From Bacillota bacterium (GTDB lineage: Bacteria; Bacillota; Clostridia; Peptostreptococcales; Anaerovoracaceae): a stretch of DNA of 9,866 bases. Below, piece after piece: positions 1 through 5,953 of this stretch; the stretch's first letter is position 1, and the number at the start of each line of letters is the position of its first letter. The DNA is taken from positions 1-9,866 of the forward strand of contig JAUNRL010000031.1 in assembly GCA_030535715.1 (NCBI GenBank). Reading direction: 5' to 3'. Under the pieces are notes generated by a model. That model searched no databases, was not told where the DNA came from, and saw only the letters and a program-made list of their open reading frames with translations. The position numbers and the translations under genes were made by a program.

Positions 1-1124
1 CTCCTTGTGAGATTTCCGGCAAGCTGAGGAATTATCATGTTGGCTTTGTACACCAGGATCCGATCTCCCTCCGCCAGCTGCAGTTCCTCCACGATGCTCA
101 CGTTGTGCACCGAGGCCCGGCTGACGGTGGTGCCCTCCAGCTCCACCGGGTCGAAAACCGCGACGGGATTGATCAGCCCCGTCCGGGACGGGTTCCACAG
201 CACGGTGCGCAGCACCGCCTCCGCCATCTCGTCCTGCCACTTGAAGGCGATGGCATCCCGCGGGAATTTAGCCGTAATTCCCAGCGACCTGCCGTAGGCG
301 ATGTCGTCAAAGATCAGTACCAGTCCATCGGAGGGAATCTCATAGTCCGGAATCCGCGCGGCAAAATCCGCAACGGTCTCCTCCACCGTCTCCGCACTCA
401 CCGGCAGACAGTCCACACACTCGAAGCCCTGCTCCTTCAGCCACGCCATCTGCTCCCTGCGCAGGCTCATCTCCGGTCCGCCGTCAGCCAGCGCGAAGGC
501 AAAAAACCGCACATGCCGCCCCGCCGTGATCTCGCTGTTCAGCTGCCGTACCGTTCCGCTGCACAGGTTGCGCGGATTCTTGTACCGTGCCGCGCCCTCC
601 TCCAGCGTCGCGTTGATCTGTTCAAAGTCCGGATAGCTGATCACCGCCTCGCCCCGCACAACCACCGGCCCCTTCTCGGGGACGGTCAGGGGAACGTTGT
701 CAAAGACCTTCGCGTTGGCCGTGATCACCTCGCCGACAACCCCGTCGCCCCGGGTCACCGCGCCGACGAGCCGTCCCTCCTCGTAAGTCAGCACAATGGT
801 CAGCCCGTCCAGCTTCCAGGACAGCAGACCTTCTTTATCCCCGAGCCACCGGGCCAGCGCCGCCGGATCCTTGGTCTTGTCCAGAGACAGCATGGGCGAA
901 GGATGCCGCTGCTTCGGCAGGCTGCTGACCACTTCGTAGCCCACGTGAATCGTCGGACTGGCGGACAGAACGATCCCCGTCTCCTTCTCCAGCGCCGTCA
1001 GTTCATCGTAGAGCCGGTCGTATTCCGCGTTGGACATGATCTCCCGGTCATGCTGGTAGTATTCGGCTGACGCCCGGTTCAGCCGTCCGACCAGTTCCTT
1101 CATCCGTTCCCGTTTCCCGCTCAT
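1..1124 (-). CDS. ligA: NAD-dependent DNA ligase LigA, N-terminal part (cut by window edge)
   Basis: This gene encodes an NAD+-dependent DNA ligase, which seals nicks during replication and repair. About 374 codons are visible and the frame is still open at base 1, so the C-terminal helix-hairpin-helix and BRCT parts lie outside. In order, one sees the Ia region (AEYDRLYDEL, about residues 33-42), the adenylation motif WKLDGLTI with catalytic Lys104, the TRGDG motif of the nucleotidyltransferase fold, and the start of the OB fold (SRTGLINPVAVFDPVELEG). The OB region reads VYKANMIIPQ where most LigA proteins have a form like V.RAG.VIP; from memory this is a Clostridia/Lachnospiraceae-type variant. 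The ATG at 1124 is chosen because AAGGA lies 6 nt upstream and the Ia helix follows immediately. It sits 78 nt after pcrA on the same strand, so co-transcription is likely. Confidence 0.93.
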   Translation of the reverse strand, partial: MSGKRERMKELVGRLNRASAEYYQHDREIMSNAEYDRLYDELTALEKETGIVLSASPTIHVGYEVVSSLPKQRHPSPMLSLDKTKDPAALARWLGDKEGLLSWKLDGLTIVLTYEEGRLVGAVTRGDGVVGEVITANAKVFDNVPLTVPEKGPVVVRGEAVISYPDFEQINATLEEGAARYKNPRNLCSGTVRQLNSEITAGRHVRFFAFALADGGPEMSLRREQMAWLKEQGFECVDCLPVSAETVEETVADFAARIPDYEIPSDGLVLIFDDIAYGRSLGITAKFPRDAIAFKWQDEMAEAVLRTVLWNPSRTGLINPVAVFDPVELEGTTVSRASVHNVSIVEELQLAEGDRILVYKANMIIPQLAGNLTR

Positions 1125-1202
1125 CGTTCTTCCTTATTCTCTGTCCGCGTCCGCGCGGCCGTCCGGTGTCTCCCCGGATCTGTTCCGCGGTCCGGCGGGT
1201 TT

Positions 1203-3437
1203 CTATCCTTCCGCCCGGCGCAGAGGGGCCAGCCCCAGCGCCAGTTTCTTCTCTCCGTCTGCAAAGGCAACGCGGACGATCTTTCCCTCACAGGAAAGCA
1301 CCTTCCCCTCACCGAATTTCGGATGAACCACCCGATCTCCCTCCGCGAAGCTTTCGCCCGCCGTCTTCGCCATGGCCGCCGCGTTCCGTTCGGTCATCTG
1401 GCGGGCATACTTCAGCTGATCAAAGGGCCGCACCGGCTGCGTGCTGCGGATGCCGTCCCTGAACTGTCCTTCCGCGCGGCCGCGCTTCTTCATGACGCCG
1501 TCGCCTTCCACCAGCTTCGGATCCAGTTCCCGCATGAACTGGGATTCCCGGGTATCGTCCGTCCGGCCGTACAGGGTTCTGCATTCGGCGCTGGTCATCC
1601 AGAGCCGCTCTTTCGCCCGGGTGATGCCCACGTAGCAGAGCCGCCGTTCCTCCTCCAGCCCCTCGGGGCGGTCGAAGGCCCGCCATCCCGGAAAGAGTCC
1701 GTCCTCCATGCCCGGCATGAAGACAAAGGGGAACTCCAGTCCTTTGGCGCTGTGCAGGGTCATGAGCACCACCGCGTCCTCGCCGGCGTCATGGTTGTCG
1801 ACGTCGGCCAGCAGGGCGATCCGTTCCATGAACTCCGCCAGAGTCAGATCGGCGTCCTCATTCTCATAATCGAAGATAACGGATTTGAATTCCATCAGGT
1901 TTTCGATCCGGCTTTCGCTCTCCACCGTCCGCTGATTCTCCAGCGCTTTCAGATAGCCGGAACGGATCAGCAGCGCATCATAGAGGTCAGAAACCCGCAT
2001 ATTCTCCTGCTGTGCGGAGAGTTCGGCGATGAGCTCCGTGAAGGCGGCGATGCCCTCTCCTGCCTTCGCGGAAAGAGAAGCCATTACCTCCTCATCCAGC
2101 AGCGTCTCGAACAGGCTCTCTGAGCGGACGGCCGCCAGGGCCTGCAGCTTCTCCAGGGTCTTTCCGCCGATCCCGCGCTTCGGTTCGTTGATGATCCGCA
2201 CCAGCGCCAGGTCATCGGCCCGGTTCTGCACCAGCCGCATGTAGCACATGATGTCCTTGACCTCCCTGCGGTCGTAGTAGCGCAGGCCGCCGAGCACCCG
2301 GTAGGGAACGCCCCGGCGGGACAGGGCCTCTTCGAACGTCCGGGACTGGGCGTTGGTCCGGTAGAGAATGGCGAAGTCACTGTAGCGTCTGCCCGCCTCG
2401 CCCGTGTAGGCGCCGTCGTGAATCCGGCCGATCTCCCCGGCGATGCAGGAAGCCTCCTCCCGCTCATCATGGGCGCGGCAGTATGTGATCCTGCGGCCCT
2501 CCTCCGCATCCGTCCAGAGCTTCTTGGCCTTGCGGGAGCCGTTGTGGGAAATCACGCTGTGGGCCGCGGCGAGGATGTTGCCCGTGGAGCGGTAATTCTG
2601 CTCCAGCTTGACCACCTTCGCGCCCGGGAAATCTTTTTCGAATTCGAGGATGTTACGGATATCCGCGCCCCGCCACTGGTAAATGCACTGATCGTCATCG
2701 CCCACCACGCAGATGTTGTTGTAAACTCCGGCCAGCATCTTCACGAAGGTATACTGAATCTGGTTGGTGTCCTGGTATTCGTCCACCATGATGTAGCGGA
2801 AGCGGTGCTGATAGCGCAGCAGAACTTCCTCGTCGGCCTCGAACAACCGCACCGCGTTGAGCAGCAGGTCATCGAAGTCCACCGCGTTGTTTTTCTTCAG
2901 CTGCTTCTCATAGGCCGCGTAAACCTTCTGTACCATCTGGTCGCGGAATTCGCTGCCGTATACCCGCTCGTACTGAGCAGGGGTGACGCGGTTTTCCTTG
3001 CACTTGCTGATGCTGCCCAGGAAATAAGCCGGGGTGAATTTCTTCGTGTCGATCTGCAGATCCCGACAGATGTTTCGGACCAGCGTCTTCTGATCCGAGG
3101 GATCATACACCGCAAAATCGCGGCCATACCCCAGCGCGTCCGCGTGACTGCGCAGAATCCGCAGGCAGGCCGAATGAAAGGTCAGAATCCACATGTTCAG
3201 TCCCTCGCCCACCAGCGCTTCCACCCGGTCGCGCATCTCCTTCGCCGCCTTGTTGGTAAAGGTCACGGCCAGGATGTTCCAGGGGTTCACGCCCTTCTCA
3301 TCGATCAGATAGGCGATGCGGCAGGTCATGGTGCTGGTCTTGCCGCTGCCGGCGCCGGCCAGGATTAACAGCGGCCCTTCCGTATGCAGGGCCGCTTCGC
3401 GTTGCTTTTCATTGAGTCTGATCAGATACTCTCTCAT
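1203..3437 (-). CDS. pcrA: PcrA/UvrD-type superfamily 1 DNA helicase
   Basis: This is a 744-residue ATP-dependent 3'-5' DNA helicase of the PcrA/UvrD family, acting in excision repair, replication restart and removal of RecA filaments. All SF1A motifs are visible: Q-motif region LNEKQREAA near the N-terminus, Walker A GAGSGKT (28-34), motif Ia TFTNKAAKEM, Walker B DEYQD (219-223), motif III GDDDQCIYQWRGA (246-258), motif IV LEQNYRS (278-284), motif V TLHSAKGLEF (560-569) and motif VI YVGITRAKE (602-610). The last ~50 residues (GDRVVHPKFGEG...) match the PcrA C-terminal Tudor-like domain known to contact RNA polymerase. The ATG at 3437 is preferred over an in-frame TTG at 3485, because it starts where other PcrA proteins start and lies 22 nt after the M50 stop; AAGGAG lies 12 nt upstream, slightly far. 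Length matches the family (about 720-750). Confidence 0.96.
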   Translation of the reverse strand: MREYLIRLNEKQREAALHTEGPLLILAGAGSGKTSTMTCRIAYLIDEKGVNPWNILAVTFTNKAAKEMRDRVEALVGEGLNMWILTFHSACLRILRSHADALGYGRDFAVYDPSDQKTLVRNICRDLQIDTKKFTPAYFLGSISKCKENRVTPAQYERVYGSEFRDQMVQKVYAAYEKQLKKNNAVDFDDLLLNAVRLFEADEEVLLRYQHRFRYIMVDEYQDTNQIQYTFVKMLAGVYNNICVVGDDDQCIYQWRGADIRNILEFEKDFPGAKVVKLEQNYRSTGNILAAAHSVISHNGSRKAKKLWTDAEEGRRITYCRAHDEREEASCIAGEIGRIHDGAYTGEAGRRYSDFAILYRTNAQSRTFEEALSRRGVPYRVLGGLRYYDRREVKDIMCYMRLVQNRADDLALVRIINEPKRGIGGKTLEKLQALAAVRSESLFETLLDEEVMASLSAKAGEGIAAFTELIAELSAQQENMRVSDLYDALLIRSGYLKALENQRTVESESRIENLMEFKSVIFDYENEDADLTLAEFMERIALLADVDNHDAGEDAVVLMTLHSAKGLEFPFVFMPGMEDGLFPGWRAFDRPEGLEEERRLCYVGITRAKERLWMTSAECRTLYGRTDDTRESQFMRELDPKLVEGDGVMKKRGRAEGQFRDGIRSTQPVRPFDQLKYARQMTERNAAAMAKTAGESFAEGDRVVHPKFGEGKVLSCEGKIVRVAFADGEKKLALGLAPLRRAEG

Positions 3438-3459
3438 CTCCTGGCTGTTCTCCTTCCGA

Positions 3460-4194
3460 TCAATACCCCATGGGCAGGCCGACAATACCCGCGATCAGGT
3501 TGTACAGGAACTGCACGCAGGGTGTTAGGATCATCCCCGTGATTCCGAACACGATGAGAGCGATCAGGATCCAGTTCCCACAGGTGTAGATTCTCCAGTA
3601 GGTTTCCGTCTGCCCGAAGCCGATGATCTGTGCCAGAATGTTGAAGCCGTCCAGCGGCGGCACCGGAATCAGGTTGAACGTCATCAGCACCAGATTGATG
3701 ATGATGACGTACTCCAGCATCATCCAGATATCCATGCCGAACCCGAAGCTGGTCCACGATGTTCCCCGGGCAGCCAGCAGACCTTTGCAGATCAGCGCGA
3801 AGACGACGGCCAGCAGGAAATTCATGGCCACGCCGGCGATGGACACCAGGAACTCATCCCGCCGGGGATACCTGAAGTTCCGGGGGTCGATCTGCACCGG
3901 CTGTCCCCAGCCGAAACCCACGAAGAACAGGCACAGCAGGCCGATCCAGTCGATGTGGGCCAGGGGATTCAGGGTAACCCTGCCCTGCAGCCTGGGGGTG
4001 CTGTCCCCCAGCCGGTCCGCCACGAACGCGTGGGCGAACTCGTGGAAAGTCAGGCCGATGAAAATCGCCGGGACGATGACGATCTTGTCCCGGATCCAGG
4101 TCGCCGGGTCGGTCAGCGCTCCGCCCCGCAGGGACATGAAGGCCAGGGCGGCGACGATGATCATGAACGAGATGTCGATATTGCTGCGTCTCAA
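3460..4194 (-). CDS. Site-2-protease-family (M50, YwhC-like) membrane zinc metalloprotease
   Basis: This is a 244-residue polytopic membrane protein of the M50 site-2 protease family, the short form without a PDZ domain. Counting from the TTG start, hydrophobic segments lie at about 10-22, 38-57, 83-97, 115-136, 158-178 and 207-237. The second carries the zinc-binding HEFAH (His51, Glu52, His55), and NLIPVPPLDG (174-183) gives the third ligand, Asp182. Such enzymes cut within membranes; the substrate here is unknown. The start is a TTG at 4194, chosen because AGGAGG sits 7 nt upstream; the ATG at 4227 would add 11 residues coded by a GC-rich repeat and would overrun that ribosome binding site. 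An extended -10 promoter element lies about 90 nt upstream, so this may be the first gene of an M50-pcrA-ligA unit. The 22-nt gap to pcrA supports co-transcription. Nothing else nearby indicates its target. Confidence 0.92.
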   Translation of the reverse strand: MRRSNIDISFMIIVAALAFMSLRGGALTDPATWIRDKIVIVPAIFIGLTFHEFAHAFVADRLGDSTPRLQGRVTLNPLAHIDWIGLLCLFFVGFGWGQPVQIDPRNFRYPRRDEFLVSIAGVAMNFLLAVVFALICKGLLAARGTSWTSFGFGMDIWMMLEYVIIINLVLMTFNLIPVPPLDGFNILAQIIGFGQTETYWRIYTCGNWILIALIVFGITGMILTPCVQFLYNLIAGIVGLPMGY

Positions 4195-4201
4195 GTGTGT
4201 T

Positions 4202-4207
4202 CCTCCT
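4202..4207 (-). promoter_or_regulatory. Ribosome binding site AGGAGG that fixes the M50 protease TTG start
   Basis: On the minus strand AGGAGG is followed by 7 nt and then TTG (4194-4192), an ideal spacing. This decides between the TTG and the upstream in-frame ATG at 4227, which has no comparable site. Confidence 0.85.
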
Positions 4208-4213
4208 GTCGGC

Positions 4214-4237
4214 GCGGCCGGCGGCATGCGGCCGGCG
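4214..4237 (-). repeat. 10-bp GC-rich direct repeat in the leader of the M50 gene
   Basis: GCGGCCGGCG occurs at 4214-4223 and again at 4228-4237, separated by GCAT. Each copy contains the self-complementary GCCGGC, so in the transcript the two copies can also pair as a 6-bp GC stem with an 8-nt loop. The repeat ends 6 nt before the AGGAGG ribosome binding site, so it could affect ribosome access. There is no U-run after it, so it is not a standard terminator. The repeat is seen directly; any role is inference. Confidence 0.6.
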
Positions 4238-4251
4238 CACGAAAAATGAAG

Positions 4252-4312
4252 TTCCGGCAGCCCCTTCGGCTGTGGAGCTTTATTATATCATATCAGTCCG
4301 GACTTCCGGCAG
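4252..4312. repeat. Pair of 9-bp direct repeats flanking the putative promoter
   Basis: TTCCGGCAG (plus strand) occurs at 4252-4260 and 4304-4312, 52 bp apart, with the extended -10 element between them. A perfect 10-bp palindrome, AGTCCGGACT, at 4295-4304 touches the upper copy and falls in the spacer/-35 region. The lower copy overlaps a small potential hairpin (4258-4262 with 4268-4272). These could be regulator contacts, but chance cannot be excluded for such short words. Confidence 0.4.
4282..4290 (-). promoter_or_regulatory. Extended -10 promoter element (TGATATAAT) upstream of the M50-pcrA-ligA genes
   Basis: The minus strand reads TGATATAAT, a perfect TGn extension plus consensus TATAAT, in a locally AT-rich pocket inside a GC-rich window. 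No good -35 hexamer is seen at 16-18 nt spacing (the best-placed hexamer is GCCGGA), which is usual for extended -10 promoters. Transcription would start near 4273-4276 and give a leader of about 80 nt before the M50 TTG. The site lies in the largest gap of the window, right where the trpB unit ends. Confidence 0.6.
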
Positions 4313-4361
4313 ATTATTTCGCCGGGCCGGTGATCTTTAACGGGGTTGCCCTTGCCGCCTG

Positions 4362-5738
4362 TCAATCGATCTTCGGCAGAGAGGCGAAGCTCTCCTCCAG
4401 CTCGGCGTCGGTGGGGATGTAATCACCCATGCTTCCCTCGATGTACTTCCCGTAAGCCATCATGTCGAAGTAACCCGTGCCGGTCAGACCCATTATGATG
4501 TTCTTGTCCTCGCCGGTCTCTTTGCAGCGCATGGCCTCATCGACAGCCGCTCTGATGGCGTGGCTGCTCTCCGGCGCCGGCAGGATACCCTCCACCTTCG
4601 CAAAGGCAACGGCAGCTTCGAAGACCTCGGTCTGTTCATAGGTTCTGGCTTCGATGTATCCGTCATCATAAAGATGGGAGACGATGCTGCTCATTCCGTG
4701 GTAGCGCAGACCGCCCGCGTGGTTGGGCGACGGAATGAATCCGCTGCCCAGGGTGTACATCTTCGCCAGCGGACAGACCTTGCCCGTGTCACAGAAATCG
4801 TAGGCGTACTTCCCCCGGGTCAGGCTCGGGCAGGAAGCCGGCTCTGCGCCGATGATCCGGAGGTCCTTTTCGCCCCGGATCTTTTCCCCCATGAACGGGG
4901 AAATCAGTCCGCCGAAATTGGATCCGCCGCCGCAGCAGCCGATGATCACGTCCGGCTTTATGTCATATTTTTCCAGCGCCGTTTTGGTCTCCTGACCGAT
5001 GATGGACTGGTGCAGGAGAACCTGATTCAGTACGCTGCCCAGCACATAACGATATCCCTCTCTGGATACGGCCGCCTCCACGGCTTCGGAGATGGCGCAT
5101 CCCAGGCTGCCCGTCGTTCCCGGATGCTCCTCCAGGATCTTCCGTCCTACCGCCGTCGTGGTGGACGGAGAAGGGGTAACCGTGGCGCCGTAGATCCGCA
5201 TGACGTCCCGGCGGAAGGGCTTCTGCTCATAGGATACCTTGACCATGTACACATCGCAGGCCAGATCCAGATAAGCGCAGGCCATGGACAGAGCTGTGCC
5301 CCACTGTCCGGCTCCGGTCTCGGTGGTCACGCCCTTCAGTCCCTGCTTCTTCGCGTAATAGGCCTGGGCGATGGCGGAATTCAGCTTGTGACTGCCGCTG
5401 GTGTTGCTGCCCTCGAACTTGTAGTAGATATGCGCCGGCGTATCCAGCTTTTCCTCCAGGCAGTAGGCCCGAACCAGCGGAGAAGGCCGGTACATCCGAT
5501 AGAAGCTGCGGATCTCCTCCGGGATGTCGATGTAGCGATCCTCGTTGTTCAGTTCCTGCTTCACCAGTTCTTTGCAGAACACCGCTTCCAGTTCCTCCGC
5601 CGTCATGGGCTTAAGATTTCCCGGATTCAGAAGCGGCGCCGGCTTGGTCTTCATATCCGCCCGGACGTTGTAATACTGCCGGGGCATTTCCTCTTCTTCC
5701 AGATAGATCTTGTACGGGATTTCTTTGCTGCTGCTCAT
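4362..5738 (-). CDS. trpB: Tryptophan synthase beta subunit, TrpB2 (TrpB-like, stand-alone) type
   Basis: This 458-residue PLP enzyme joins indole and serine to give tryptophan. It is the TrpB2 type, longer than TrpB1 (about 400 residues), with the characteristic N-terminal stretch (YYNVRADM, LLNP). Key parts are GSHKLNSA with the PLP-binding Lys118, ETGAGQWG with catalytic Glu140 (TrpB1 has GQHG), and the phosphate-binding GGGSN (270-274). No trpA or other trp gene is present, which fits known stand-alone TrpB2 genes thought to salvage free indole. The ATG at 5738 overlaps the stop of the upstream short ORF as ATGA, and GGAG lies 8 nt upstream, so translational coupling is plausible. The downstream gap of 167 nt holds no clear rho-independent terminator. 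All catalytic residues are intact and the length matches the family, so I expect a working enzyme. Confidence 0.95.
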   Translation of the reverse strand: MSSSKEIPYKIYLEEEEMPRQYYNVRADMKTKPAPLLNPGNLKPMTAEELEAVFCKELVKQELNNEDRYIDIPEEIRSFYRMYRPSPLVRAYCLEEKLDTPAHIYYKFEGSNTSGSHKLNSAIAQAYYAKKQGLKGVTTETGAGQWGTALSMACAYLDLACDVYMVKVSYEQKPFRRDVMRIYGATVTPSPSTTTAVGRKILEEHPGTTGSLGCAISEAVEAAVSREGYRYVLGSVLNQVLLHQSIIGQETKTALEKYDIKPDVIIGCCGGGSNFGGLISPFMGEKIRGEKDLRIIGAEPASCPSLTRGKYAYDFCDTGKVCPLAKMYTLGSGFIPSPNHAGGLRYHGMSSIVSHLYDDGYIEARTYEQTEVFEAAVAFAKVEGILPAPESSHAIRAAVDEAMRCKETGEDKNIIMGLTGTGYFDMMAYGKYIEGSMGDYIPTDAELEESFASLPKID

Positions 5739-5953
5739 TTCTCTGACTCCTTTCTCTTCTGAGCACTGACTTCCACGGCCAGACGCTGCATCCGGGGGAT
5801 CATGGCCATCCCGCCGCTGATGGTAAGGAACCCGAACTTCAGAAACTCCCCGAACAGGCGGCCCAGCAGCCGGGCCGTGCTCCGGCCCTTCGCCTTCCGG
5901 CCGTCCGCGGGACTTCCGCCCTCTGTCCTGTTCCTATCCGTGCCGTTCTTCAT
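5735..5953 (-). pseudogene. Remnant of a chromate transporter (CHR family), N-terminal signature only
   Basis: This 72-codon ORF has a charged start (residues 1-28) and then FLKFGFLTISGGMAMIP (37-53) followed by RMQRLAVE. This closely resembles the N-terminal signature of CHR/ChrA transporters, which typically read like FFKIG.FTFGGG.AMIPL.QR. A CHR half-protein is about 170-200 residues; here the match stops near residue 62, and the last codons simply contain the ribosome binding site of trpB. No continuation exists in other frames, because trpB begins at once. I infer a deletion that removed most of the transporter and joined its 5' part to the trpB leader. It overlaps proS by 20 nt and trpB by ATGA, and has no good ribosome binding site of its own. 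It could instead be a small translated protein or a coupling ORF; transport is not expected. Confidence 0.6.

Noticed and set aside
1125..1202. Separate promoter or small gene between pcrA and ligA
   Set aside because: The 78-nt gap is GC-rich with a 5-bp hairpin possibility (1162-1166 with 1174-1178), but no recognisable -10 element or coding signal beyond the ligA ribosome binding site.
3438..3485. TTG at 3485 as start of pcrA, overlapping the M50 gene
   Set aside because: The extra 16 residues do not resemble PcrA N-termini and there is no good ribosome binding site before this TTG; the ATG at 3437 matches the family start.
4195..4227. ATG at 4227 as start of the M50 protease
   Set aside because: It has no ribosome binding site, its extra residues are coded by the GC repeat and the AGGAGG itself, and the TTG at 4194 has ideal spacing.
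4313..4361. Terminator after trpB
   Set aside because: I see no stable stem followed by a U-run in the minus-strand sequence after the stop; only short GC words are present.
4560..5762. Long plus-strand ORF of 400 codons, and similar plus-strand ORFs at 8707-9846, 5802-6893, 8001-8996, 2418-3368 and 105-1070
   Set aside because: They lie opposite strongly recognised minus-strand genes, are rich in Arg, His and Gln as expected for antisense frames of GC-rich genes, and show no known family motif.
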